Origin: CAYMAT01 sp964388495
GTDB taxonomy: Bacteria; Patescibacteriota; Gracilibacteria; Peribacterales; Peribacteraceae
Reading direction: 5' to 3'
Assembly: GCA_964388495.1 (NCBI GenBank)
Contig: CAYMAT010000048.1
Coordinates: forward strand, 1-9,191
DNA length: 9,191 nt
The notes below the pieces were generated by a model. The model saw nothing but the letters and a program-made list of their open reading frames with translations. It searched no databases and had not been told where the DNA came from. Positions 1-7,169 of the stretch are shown one piece after another. The position numbers and the translations under genes are program-made. How positions within the stretch are numbered: position 1 is the stretch's first letter; every line of letters begins with the position of its first letter.

Positions 1-181
1 CAATGACCGCCTGCAGCAGCGCTTCAAGAAGCAGGTGCAGAAGTCGGGCCTTGTGAAGAAGCTCCGCGAACGCAACCACCACAAGCGCAAGCCCACCAAG
101 CGTCTGCGCCGCATCCGCGCACTCATGCGCGAGGGGTTCCGCGCGCAGAACAGGAAGAAGCAGTTCTACTCCAACATGTGA
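1..181 (+). CDS. rpsU: 30S ribosomal protein bS21, C-terminal part (5' end outside window)
   Basis: Reading from base 2 there is an open frame of 59 residues ending in TGA at 179-181; the start lies before the window. The visible protein is very basic. Its first part (RFKKQVQKSGLVKKLRERN) lines up with the bS21 core (RRFKRKVEKAG.L.EVRRR in other bacteria), followed by a KP and a long Arg/Lys-rich helix, as in bS21. bS21 sits on the 30S platform near the anti-Shine-Dalgarno end of 16S rRNA and takes part in initiation. The usual EFYEKP segment is replaced here by NHHKRKP, and the tail ends in an aromatic FYSNM. A perfect intrinsic terminator starts 6 bases after the stop, so this gene ends its own transcript. 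The family call rests on the pattern and basic composition; the missing N-terminus keeps it short of certain. Confidence 0.8.
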   Translation, partial: NDRLQQRFKKQVQKSGLVKKLRERNHHKRKPTKRLRRIRALMREGFRAQNRKKQFYSNM

Positions 182-186
182 TCACC

Positions 187-213
187 AAGACGGCCACCCG
201 GCCGTCTTTTTTT
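187..213 (+). terminator. Rho-independent terminator of rpsU
   Basis: A perfect 7-bp stem, GACGGCC (189-195) with GGCCGTC (200-206), closes a four-base ACCC loop and is followed directly by seven Ts (207-213). Two As at 187-188 can extend the stem with the first Ts. It begins 6 bases after the rpsU stop and separates rpsU from the downstream P-type ATPase gene. Confidence 0.93.
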
Positions 214-238
214 ATCCCTTCTTAGACCCTACTAATTC

Positions 239-246
239 AGGAGGGG
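239..246 (+). promoter_or_regulatory. Shine-Dalgarno sequence of the P-type ATPase gene
   Basis: AGGAGGGG lies 7 bases before the ATG at 254, a near-perfect anti-16S match at good spacing. It decides for the ATG at 254 over the in-frame ATG at 284. It is also the only canonical Shine-Dalgarno site before any gene start seen in this window. Confidence 0.85.
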
Positions 247-253
247 TCTCATT

Positions 254-2935
254 ATGATGCGAAGACTTCATACTCCCCTGCTTATGACTGCCTTCCACAG
301 TAAAACCGTTCAGGACACGCTTGCCGCCCTGGGAACGTCGGAGAGTCGGGGGCTGACAGAGACCGTGGTGGCCGAGAGGCGCGCGCGTCACGGAGCCAAT
401 GAACTGCAGAAAAAGAAAGGCGTCTCGCCCCTGGCCATGCTGGTGGAACAATGCAAGAACGTCCTCGTCATCATCCTGCTCATCGCCACGGTCCTCTCCG
501 GATTCCTGGGACACGAGGTGGAAGCCATCACCATCGCCATCATCGTGCTGCTTGCGGTCTTTCTGGGATTCATCCAGGAGTTCCGTGCGGAGAAGGCCAT
601 GGAGAAACTGAAAAACATGGCGGCACCCAACGCCACGGTCATCCGTGACGGACAGGAGAAAACAATCCCCGCAGGAGAACTTGTGCCGGGGGATATTGTG
701 CTGCTTGCGGCGGGGAACCGCGCGCCAGCGGATGCGCGGCTTCTGGAGGCCGTGAATCTCCGCATGGAAGAAGCCGCGCTCACCGGTGAATCCGTTCCCG
801 TGGAAAAGGAAACCGAGTCGGTGCACGAAGAGAACGCCCCGCTGGGTGACCGCGTGAACATGGTCTATGGAGGCACCACCGTGGCCGTGGGCCGTGGCAG
901 AGCCGTGGTCACGGAAATCGGCATGGCGACGGAATTCGGAAAAATCGCGGGAATGCTGCAGGACGTGGAGGAGGAGGACACCCCTCTCCAGAAAAACCTG
1001 GACAAGCTGGGCGGGACGCTGGCCAAGGTGGCATTTGCCATCGTCGCCGTCATCAGCCTCATCGGTTACATTCGCGGACAGAACCTGGTGGATATCTTCA
1101 TCTTCGGCATAGCGCTTGCGGTGGCGGTGGTGCCGGAGGCGCTGCCGGCAGTCGTCACCATCTCGCTCGCCATCGGCGTGCAGCGGATGGTCAAACGCCA
1201 TGCGTTGATCCGCAAGCTCCCCGCGGTGGAAACCCTGGGCTGCACCTCCGTCATCTGCACGGACAAAACGGGCACGCTCACCAAAGACGAGATGACCGTG
1301 CGGAAAATCTGGAGTCACGGGGAGTTTGTGGACGTGACGGGGACCGGATATGAACCCACAGGGGGATTTTCGGGTGAATTGGGCGAGGGCATGAAGGAAC
1401 TCCTGCGCGGGGGCGTGCTCTCATCGGACGCGCGCTTAGTGAAGCAGGGCGATGTCCACGACATTACCGGAGACCCCACTGAGGGGGCTCTTGTGGTCAC
1501 CGCCGCCAAAGCCGGCATGCACCGCGACCAGGTGGAGAGCAGCGCGCCGCGCATCGGCGAAATCCCCTTCTCCTCGGAGACCAAGCGCATGACCACGCTG
1601 CACGACCTGCAGGGCAAAACCATGGCCTACAGCAAGGGCGCGCCGGAAGTGATTGTGCCGCTGTGCACGCGCCTATGGAGCAAGGAAGGCGAAGAAGAGC
1701 TTACGGAAGCCAAAAAAAAGGAGGTCATGGACGCTGCGGAAGCCATGGCCAAACAGGCACTGCGCGTGCTGGCCATCGCGCGCAAGGGCGGAACGGACCT
1801 GAAAGGCGCCAACGTGGGCATGAAGCTGATCGGCCTGGTGGGCATGATCGACCCGCCCCGCCCGGAGGCGAAGGACGCCATCGCGGAATGCCACGGTGCG
1901 GGGATCCGCGTCATCATGATCACCGGGGATCACCCCGTCACCGCGGAGGCGATCGCACGCGAATTGGGCATTCTCAAAAATGAGCGCGTGGTGAAGGGCA
2001 CGGATCTGGAGAAGATGGACAACCAGGAACTCACGCGCGAGATCGGCAACATTGCGGTGTTTGCGCGCGTGTCTCCCGGCGACAAGCTGCGCATCGTCTC
2101 CGTACTGCAGAAACAGGGGCACATCGCCGCCATGACGGGCGATGGCGTCAACGACGCGCCAGCACTCAAGAAAGCCGATATCGGCGTGGCCATGGGCATT
2201 ACCGGAACCGATGTGACCAAGGAAGCCGCGGCCATGACGCTGACGGACGATAATTTTGCGTCCATCGTTGCCGCCGTGGAGGAGGGCCGGGGGATTTTTG
2301 GCAACATCAAGAAATATTTGATGTACCTCTTAAGCAGCAATATCGGCGAGATGATCATGATGACCGTGGCCACACTGCTGGGCTGGCCGCTGCCCCTCTC
2401 CGCCGTGCACCTCTTGTACTTGAACCTGGCAACCGACGGCTTCCCCGCCCTGGCGCTTGCCGTGGATCCGCCGGAGCGAGACCTGATGCAGAAGGCACCC
2501 CGTAATCCCCAGACGGGCATTTTCAACAGACGTGTGGTGATATTGATGCTGAGCGGAAGCGTGTGGCTTGCGGTGTTGATTCTGGGCGTCTTCCAGTGGG
2601 CGCTGCGATCGGGTAAATCCCTGGAGGAATCCATGACCATGGCCTTTGTCCTGATCATCGTCACCGAGTTCTTCAAGGCCTATAACTTCCGCTCGGATCA
2701 CCTCACCGCGCTCAAGGGCACTTTCAGCAACCGGTACCTTAACCTGGCGATCCTCTGGGAGCTGATCCTCCTGGTCTGCCTCGTCTACGTCCCCTTCCTG
2801 CACGGCCCGTTTGGCACCTATGCCCTGCCCGCTGCGGACTGGATGGTCATCATTGGCGCTGCCATCACCATCACGCCGGTGCTGGAAGGCGTGAAGTACT
2901 TCCTGCGACGGATGCCGGAGCCTGCACATGCCTGA
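254..2935 (+). CDS. P-type (P2A) cation-transporting ATPase, probably Ca2+ exporter
   Basis: An 893-residue integral membrane pump that couples ATP hydrolysis to cation export across the cytoplasmic membrane. Visible elements in order: N-terminal cation-ATPase domain; TM1-2 around residues 60-110; actuator motif TGES (177-180); M4 motif PEALP (294-298); phosphorylation motif DKTGTLT with the aspartate at 337; nucleotide-binding KGAPE (461-465); hinge TGDGVNDAP (628-636); then the M5-M10 membrane block. Residues that bind Ca2+ in SERCA have counterparts: E295 in M4, N696 and E699 in M5 (NIGE), N724, T727 and D728 in M6 (NLATDG), and a glutamate at 805 in M8. This supports a SERCA/PMR1-like pump with two possible sites, though Mn2+ or Na+ cannot be excluded. 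Full family length, no frameshift. The ATG at 254 is followed by a second ATG at 257; homology alone would also allow 284 (MTAFHSK). Monocistronic, between two terminators. Confidence 0.93.
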   Translation: MMRRLHTPLLMTAFHSKTVQDTLAALGTSESRGLTETVVAERRARHGANELQKKKGVSPLAMLVEQCKNVLVIILLIATVLSGFLGHEVEAITIAIIVLLAVFLGFIQEFRAEKAMEKLKNMAAPNATVIRDGQEKTIPAGELVPGDIVLLAAGNRAPADARLLEAVNLRMEEAALTGESVPVEKETESVHEENAPLGDRVNMVYGGTTVAVGRGRAVVTEIGMATEFGKIAGMLQDVEEEDTPLQKNLDKLGGTLAKVAFAIVAVISLIGYIRGQNLVDIFIFGIALAVAVVPEALPAVVTISLAIGVQRMVKRHALIRKLPAVETLGCTSVICTDKTGTLTKDEMTVRKIWSHGEFVDVTGTGYEPTGGFSGELGEGMKELLRGGVLSSDARLVKQGDVHDITGDPTEGALVVTAAKAGMHRDQVESSAPRIGEIPFSSETKRMTTLHDLQGKTMAYSKGAPEVIVPLCTRLWSKEGEEELTEAKKKEVMDAAEAMAKQALRVLAIARKGGTDLKGANVGMKLIGLVGMIDPPRPEAKDAIAECHGAGIRVIMITGDHPVTAEAIARELGILKNERVVKGTDLEKMDNQELTREIGNIAVFARVSPGDKLRIVSVLQKQGHIAAMTGDGVNDAPALKKADIGVAMGITGTDVTKEAAAMTLTDDNFASIVAAVEEGRGIFGNIKKYLMYLLSSNIGEMIMMTVATLLGWPLPLSAVHLLYLNLATDGFPALALAVDPPERDLMQKAPRNPQTGIFNRRVVILMLSGSVWLAVLILGVFQWALRSGKSLEESMTMAFVLIIVTEFFKAYNFRSDHLTALKGTFSNRYLNLAILWELILLVCLVYVPFLHGPFGTYALPAADWMVIIGAAITITPVLEGVKYFLRRMPEPAHA

Positions 2936-2943
2936 CACGGCAA

Positions 2944-2973
2944 AGCAGCCCCGGTCTTGCGACCGGGGCTGCT
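2944..2973. terminator. Hairpin terminator between convergent genes
   Basis: A perfect 13-bp stem, AGCAGCCCCGGTC (2944-2956) with its complement (2961-2973), around a TTGC loop. It starts 9 bases after the P-type ATPase stop and lies 30 bases beyond the stop of the SLH gene on the other strand. The T tract is poor: only GATTGCTTCT follows on the plus strand and TTTG on the minus strand. It probably serves both convergent transcripts. The fold is certain; the termination efficiency is not. Confidence 0.75.
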
Positions 2974-3003
2974 GATTGCTTCTGATTCATAGCTCATCGC
3001 TTT

Positions 3004-3696
3004 TTACTTCTGCATGCCGCCGCAGTGGAGCATGGAGCCCGTTTCCGACAGGGAACCCTGGAGCTTGCAGAGCGTGTGATACAGCTGGATACCCGTAAAC
3101 TGCTGCTTGGCCTTGAGGGCAAAGTTCTTGTCAGCAGCGGTAACGGCATTCATGTAGGGCGTGTACCAGGCCTGGCCTTTCTTGAGCGCGTCGGTTTTGA
3201 GTCCAAAGATCCGCGTCAGCACGGCGGCGCCGTCGGCAACCGTCATGACGTCATTGGGGCGGAACGTGCCGTCCTTGTAGCCGTCAACCCAGCCGTTACG
3301 CATGGCCATGCAGATGGCTGCGGAATTCTCGTTGTCCACGCGGACATCATTAAAGAGCAGCTGGTAATCCGAAGACCCGCCGGCGATCTCCGCAAAGCAG
3401 CGCTTGTGCTGATCCCAGGTGTACAGGGAATACGTGATGGCCGAGAGGAACTCACCGCGCGTCAGACCCGGCTTGGTGGAGAAAAGGGGCGAACCCATTG
3501 CGTCCGTAGTGACAGGAGCCGTGGGACCCATCTCCAAGGGAATGCTTTCCACCGGCGTGGACGTGGGAGGCGTGGGGGCGGACTGCTGCATGTGCAGGGG
3601 ACCCGTGAAATCATCGGGGTAGATTTTTGCGGAAACAGGAGCAAGCGACGTGACCGCAAGGGTTGCCGCAAGCGCCAGACGAAGAGAAGAACGCAT
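3004..3696 (-). CDS. Secreted S-layer-homology (SLH) domain protein
   Basis: A 230-residue exported protein. Residues 1-23 form a Sec signal peptide: MRSSLR, a hydrophobic core, then a VSA cleavage site before K24. A Pro/Thr/Ser-rich linker follows (about 38-65). The core holds one clear SLH repeat, about 115-166, with LFNDV, then AAICMAMRNGWVDGYKDGTF and RPNDVMTVADGAAVLTRIFG. A weaker SLH-like start lies at 79-92 (LTRGEFLSAITYSL) and a degenerate one at about 178-210. SLH domains usually anchor proteins to cell-wall polymers; with so little else present this may be a small envelope protein in its own right. Four cysteines (100, 129, 210, 225) in the mature part could form disulfides. It follows atpG by 66 bases and has a candidate promoter of its own. 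There is no Shine-Dalgarno; the bases before ATG are mostly C/T (21 of 24). Specific function unknown. Confidence 0.8.
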   Translation of the reverse strand: MRSSLRLALAATLAVTSLAPVSAKIYPDDFTGPLHMQQSAPTPPTSTPVESIPLEMGPTAPVTTDAMGSPLFSTKPGLTRGEFLSAITYSLYTWDQHKRCFAEIAGGSSDYQLLFNDVRVDNENSAAICMAMRNGWVDGYKDGTFRPNDVMTVADGAAVLTRIFGLKTDALKKGQAWYTPYMNAVTAADKNFALKAKQQFTGIQLYHTLCKLQGSLSETGSMLHCGGMQK

Positions 3697-3717
3697 AAAA
3701 AATGGAAAGGGAAGATG

Positions 3718-3751
3718 ACACGACTCTAAGCGCGAAGATCCGTCGTGTAAA
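3718..3751 (-). promoter_or_regulatory. Candidate promoter with overlapping inverted repeat before the SLH gene
   Basis: On the minus strand, TTTACA (3751-3746) and TAGAGT (3728-3723) are separated by exactly 17 bases and match the sigma-70 -35 and -10 consensus at 5 of 6 and 4 of 6 positions. A start near 3716 would leave a leader of about 20 bases. A perfect 7-bp inverted repeat, ACACGAC (3718-3724) and GTCGTGT (3742-3748), overlaps both boxes and could be an operator or an RNA hairpin. No terminator is visible between atpG and this site, so read-through from the atp operon is also possible. Confidence 0.4.
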
Positions 3752-3762
3752 CCCTTTTTGGC

Positions 3763-4683
3763 TCACCCCAGCGCCGCTGCGGCCCCAGAGAGCTCCGCCA
3801 GCTCCGACGTGATGTTGGCCTGGCGCGTCTGGTTATACGTGAGCGTCAGATCGTCCAGGATGTCACTGGCGTTGTCCGTAGCATTCCGCATGGCCACCAT
3901 GCGCGCGGAATGTTCGCTTGCGGCGGCCTCCAGCACCGCCTGGTAGATCTGCACCTCCGTGAGCTGCGGCAGAATCACGTCCAGAACCTCGTCCGCGGAG
4001 GGCTCGAACTTGTACTCCATCACCTCATCGTCCTGCACGTCATCCGTCGCCTCCGTGCGCGATCCCATCACCTCCAGGGCCATGGACTTGAGATCGGACG
4101 GCGAGAGGGGCAGAAGCACCTTCACCTCCACCTCCTGCACCAGCGCGGAACGGAAGCGCGGGTAAATGAACACCACATGGTCGTAATCGCCCTTCTTGAA
4201 GGAATCGATAATCAGACGGCTGAGCGGGAGCACATCGCGGAACGAGGGGTGATTGCTGAAAGCCGGGAACGCGGCAACCACCGGCGAACCCATGCGGCGC
4301 AAAAACTGCTGGCCCTTGTTTCCCACGGCCACAAAGTCGGTCTTCTCGCCCACGTGCTTATCCGTGGCGCGGCGCAGGTACCGCTCGGCACCTTTGCAGA
4401 CGTGCGCGTTTAAGCTTCCACACAATCCGCGATCAGACGTGAGGAGCACCACAAGCACGTTCTTGATGGGCTTTTGCGCCAGAAACGGATGGATGGTGGG
4501 GTGCACCTGCGCGATGCGCTGGAGGATCTTCCAGCCCGAGAGCGCATACGAACGCAACATCTGTGCATTCTGCACGGCCTTACGCATTTTGCTGGCAGCC
4601 ACCAGCTCCATGGCCTTGGTGACCTGGCGGGTGGATTTCACCGCCTTCATTTTGCGTCGGATATCGCGGAGGCTGCGGGCCAT
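3763..4683 (-). CDS. atpG: F1Fo ATP synthase subunit gamma
   Basis: The 306-residue central rotor shaft of F1, which turns inside the alpha3-beta3 ring. The start is the ATG at 4681-4683, giving the classic N-terminus MARSLRDIRRKMKAVKSTRQ; the open frame continues upstream, but that part merely overlaps atpA. Family marks: the N-terminal coiled-coil helix with TKAMELVAASKMRKA (22-36), LTSDRGLCGSLNAHV (81-95), and the C-terminal helix ending in SARMVAMRNATDNA (259-272) and YNQTRQANITSEL. It is longer than E. coli gamma (287), mainly through an acidic stretch around 205-225 (EATDDVQDDE) in the globular region. It is the last atp gene, 4 bases after the atpA stop, and ends in TGA. No Shine-Dalgarno precedes it; the upstream atpA tail is C/T-rich. 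Confidence 0.97.
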   Translation of the reverse strand: MARSLRDIRRKMKAVKSTRQVTKAMELVAASKMRKAVQNAQMLRSYALSGWKILQRIAQVHPTIHPFLAQKPIKNVLVVLLTSDRGLCGSLNAHVCKGAERYLRRATDKHVGEKTDFVAVGNKGQQFLRRMGSPVVAAFPAFSNHPSFRDVLPLSRLIIDSFKKGDYDHVVFIYPRFRSALVQEVEVKVLLPLSPSDLKSMALEVMGSRTEATDDVQDDEVMEYKFEPSADEVLDVILPQLTEVQIYQAVLEAAASEHSARMVAMRNATDNASDILDDLTLTYNQTRQANITSELAELSGAAAALG

Positions 4684-4687
4684 GTTG

Positions 4688-6214
4688 TTAAGCGGGGAGC
4701 GAGGAAACGAACTCCTTCTTGAACGCGTCAATGATGCGGATGAGCTTCTCCTCCGTGTCCTTGGCGATCTCCTTTTCCAGAAGCTTGAGGACATCAAAGT
4801 GCTTGCCCTGCAGGTGCTTCTGGAACGCCTCCACAAAGTCACGGACTTTGTCCACGGGGATGTCATCGATGTAACCGTTGACCGCAGCGTACAGAATGGC
4901 CACCTGCTCGCTGACGGGCACGGGGGCGTACTGCTGCTGCTTGAGGATTTCCGTCAGGCGCGAACCGCGGTCCAGCTGCCTCTTGGTGGATGCGTCCAGA
5001 TCCGAACCGAACTGGGCGAAGACCGCCAGCTCGCGGTACTGGGCCAGGTCCAGGCGCAGCTTGCCGGCAACCTTCTTCATCGACTTGGTCTGGGCCGCCG
5101 ATCCCACGCGGGAGACGGAGATACCCACGTTGAGGGCCGGGCGGATGCCTTTGTAGAAGAGATCGGATTCCAAGAAAATCTGACCGTCCGTGATGGAAAT
5201 GACGTTGGTGGGCACGTAGGCAGACACGTCACCGGCCTGCGTCTCAATGATGGGCAGGGCCGTCAGGCTTCCTCCTCCGTTTTTGTCGTCCAGGCGCACC
5301 GCACGCTCCAGAAGGCGGGAGTGGAGGTAGAACACGTCTCCGGGGTACGCCTCGCGTCCGGGGGGACGGCGGAGGATCAGGGACATCTGGCGGTAGGCCC
5401 AGGCCTGCTTGCTGAGGTCGTCATACACGCAGAGGACGTCCTTGCCCTGGTCCACGAAATACTCACCCATCGCGCAACCGGCAAAGGGGGCGATGTACGA
5501 GAGGGCTGCGGACTCGGAAGCGCCGGCGGTCACCACGATGGTGTAATCCATGGCGCCGTGCTTCTTGAGCTCGGACACGATCTTGGCCACCTTGGATTCC
5601 TTTTGTCCGATGGCGACGTAAATACAGATGACCGGACGGTCCGTCTTCTGCGTCAGTTTCTGGTTGATGATGGCGTCAATGGCCACAGCGGTCTTCCCCG
5701 TCTGGCGGTCACCGATGATGAGCTCGCGCTGCCCGCGGCCGATGGGAATCATGGAGTCGATGGCGATGATTCCGGTCTGCAGCGGGGTATCGACGGATTT
5801 GCGCTCAATGACGCGCGGTGCGATTTTTTCCACAGGATAGTAGGCCTTGGCCTTGATGGCGGGGCCGCCGTCCTTGGCTTCGCCCAAGGGGGACACCACA
5901 CGTCCGATGAGCCCCTCCCCCACGGGGACGGAGAGGATCTTGCCCGTGGCCTTCACGGTCTCGCCCTGCCTGATCTTGTTGAAATCACCCAGGATGACCG
6001 CGCCCACCGCGTCCGCTTCCAGGTTGAGGGCGCTGCCGGTGACGCCGCTTTCAAACTCCAGCATTTCGCCGGAGCCGACGTGCGACAGACCCTCGATTTT
6101 GGCCACGCCGTCACCGACTTCTACGACGGTGCCCACGTGATCGTGCTTCACCTCCTTGCGGTAGGTGGAGATGCGTTCTTCAAGGGTTTTAACGATGGTA
6201 CTGGAAACGTTCAT
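4688..6214 (-). CDS. atpA: F1Fo ATP synthase subunit alpha
   Basis: The 508-residue non-catalytic nucleotide-binding subunit of the F1 hexamer. Domains in order: N-terminal beta-barrel (about 25-90), nucleotide-binding core (about 95-375) and C-terminal helical bundle. Walker A GDRQTGKT is at 168-175, preceded by AIDSMIPIGRGQRELI; the VYDDLSKQAWAYR segment is at 263-275; RRPPGREAYPGDVFYLHSRLLERA is at 282-305. The arginine finger acting on the neighbouring beta site is R369 in SVSRVGSAAQ. The length is normal and every expected block is intact. It follows atpH with a 23-base gap of which 20 are pyrimidines on the coding strand, without a Shine-Dalgarno sequence, and ends in TAA just before atpG. 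Confidence 0.98.
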   Translation of the reverse strand: MNVSSTIVKTLEERISTYRKEVKHDHVGTVVEVGDGVAKIEGLSHVGSGEMLEFESGVTGSALNLEADAVGAVILGDFNKIRQGETVKATGKILSVPVGEGLIGRVVSPLGEAKDGGPAIKAKAYYPVEKIAPRVIERKSVDTPLQTGIIAIDSMIPIGRGQRELIIGDRQTGKTAVAIDAIINQKLTQKTDRPVICIYVAIGQKESKVAKIVSELKKHGAMDYTIVVTAGASESAALSYIAPFAGCAMGEYFVDQGKDVLCVYDDLSKQAWAYRQMSLILRRPPGREAYPGDVFYLHSRLLERAVRLDDKNGGGSLTALPIIETQAGDVSAYVPTNVISITDGQIFLESDLFYKGIRPALNVGISVSRVGSAAQTKSMKKVAGKLRLDLAQYRELAVFAQFGSDLDASTKRQLDRGSRLTEILKQQQYAPVPVSEQVAILYAAVNGYIDDIPVDKVRDFVEAFQKHLQGKHFDVLKLLEKEIAKDTEEKLIRIIDAFKKEFVSSLPA

Positions 6215-6237
6215 GGTGACGGGGAAAAGAGGGTAAG
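6215..6237 (-). promoter_or_regulatory. Pyrimidine-rich leader before atpA
   Basis: On the coding strand 20 of these 23 bases between the atpH stop and the atpA ATG are C or T, including CCCTCTTTTCCCC. There is no Shine-Dalgarno-like purine run. It is one of several such leaders in the operon, probably the region where ribosomes load. The function is inferred. Confidence 0.4.
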
Positions 6238-6663
6238 TCAGGAATGACTGGCGGCGTCGGCAAGCGGCTGAAGCAGGCGCGCGGTGAGGGAATCGATGTC
6301 GCCGCGGACACTGGCGTCAAAACGCTCGTCACCCACCTGCAGAACCATGCCGCCGATGAGCGACGGGTCCGCCTTCTGGGTGAGCTGCACCTTGCGTCCG
6401 AATGCCTTCTCCAGGGCGGCATGGAGCGTTTTTTCGTGGTCTCCCAGGGAACCGGACGGCGTGATGGCAACGGCAAAGATGATGCCGTCATGCGCCTCCA
6501 GGGCCTGGAGGACGCGGCCGGGGAACCCGTTGAGGTCGCGGTTACTGCTCTTTTCCAGGAGCGTTAGTGCGGCGTCACACGCGGCTTCCCGGTCCTTGTC
6601 CGGAAGCACCTTGCTGATTTCCACCAGCGCCTGCGCGATGTCTTTGGGATTCGTCTTGCTCAT
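6238..6663 (-). CDS. atpH: F1Fo ATP synthase subunit delta, short form
   Basis: The peripheral-stalk subunit that joins the top of F1 to the b subunits. The C-terminal part is typical: FAVAITPSG (63-71), ALEKAFGRKVQLTQKADPSLIGGMV (83-107) and the signature GDERFDASVRGDIDSL (111-126). At 141 residues it is about 35-40 shorter than E. coli delta (177). The loss is in the N-terminal helical domain that grips the alpha N-termini: only about 60 residues precede the C-terminal domain. The ATG overlaps the atpF stop by four bases (ATGA), so translational coupling is likely and the start is well fixed. There is no frameshift sign. Confidence 0.93.
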   Translation of the reverse strand: MSKTNPKDIAQALVEISKVLPDKDREAACDAALTLLEKSSNRDLNGFPGRVLQALEAHDGIIFAVAITPSGSLGDHEKTLHAALEKAFGRKVQLTQKADPSLIGGMVLQVGDERFDASVRGDIDSLTARLLQPLADAASHS

Positions 6664-7169
6664 GCGGCGGACTTGGGAAGTTCCTTTTCAATGGAGGCGA
6701 TGATGCGTTTCTGGTCAGCGGGGCTGAACTCACGCTCCAGGACCTTCTGGGTCATGGACACGATGATGCCGGTGAGCTGGGAGTGGACCTCCTCGTAGAA
6801 GCGGCGGCGCTCATCACTGACCTGCTGGCGGGCCTTGGCAAGGAGGTCATCTGCCTCCTTGCGCGCGTTGTCCAGAATCTCCTTTTTGACGGACTCGGCG
6901 TCTTTCTTGGCCTTTTCGAGCATCACGCCGGACTGGGCGTCGGCCTTGCTGAGGACTTCGCTGCGGAGGCTGTCCAGCTGCTTGCTCTCGCGCTGGATGC
7001 GGTCGGCGGTCTCCATGGACTCGCGGATGCGGTCGCGGCGGGCGTCCAGCGTCCGCAGGAGGGGCTTGTAGGCGAAGAACGTGAGAACGCCCATGATGAT
7101 CATGAAGTTGACCGTCTGGGCCAGCAGCTGCTGCCATTCAATGCCGAGTGTGTGGATGATCTCCGTCAT
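6660..7169 (-). CDS. atpF: F1Fo ATP synthase subunit b
   Basis: A 169-residue peripheral-stalk (stator) subunit. One N-terminal membrane helix lies at about 15-34 (LLAQTVNFMIIMGVLTFFAY), followed by the conserved KPLLRTLDARRDRIRESM (35-52) and a long charged coiled coil to about 130. The C-terminal part (SMTQKVLEREFSPADQKRII) contacts delta. It is a single b gene; no second b/b' copy is seen. It starts 22 bases after the atpE stop and overlaps atpH by four bases. Normal length for the family. Confidence 0.96.
   Translation of the reverse strand: MTEIIHTLGIEWQQLLAQTVNFMIIMGVLTFFAYKPLLRTLDARRDRIRESMETADRIQRESKQLDSLRSEVLSKADAQSGVMLEKAKKDAESVKKEILDNARKEADDLLAKARQQVSDERRRFYEEVHSQLTGIIVSMTQKVLEREFSPADQKRIIASIEKELPKSAA

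Noticed and set aside
207..240. Possible promoter for the P-type ATPase in the AT-rich bases after the rpsU terminator
   Set aside because: TACTAAT at 230-236 resembles a -10 box, but no -35 box lies at proper spacing and transcription would start at or inside the Shine-Dalgarno sequence.
212..1318. A 368-residue minus-strand open frame opposite the start of the P-type ATPase
   Set aside because: It would run through the rpsU terminator region and is antisense to conserved P-type ATPase motifs; its His/Asp/Arg-rich composition is typical of a shadow frame.
3025..3729. A 234-residue plus-strand open frame opposite the SLH gene
   Set aside because: The minus-strand frame has a signal peptide and an SLH repeat; the plus frame has neither domain nor start signal.
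4253..6247. A 664-residue open frame on the plus strand, opposite atpA and part of atpG
   Set aside because: It lies wholly antisense to two unmistakable ATP synthase genes, is rich in His/Gly/Asp/Leu as expected of a mirror frame in GC-rich DNA, shows no recognisable domain, and has no upstream signals.
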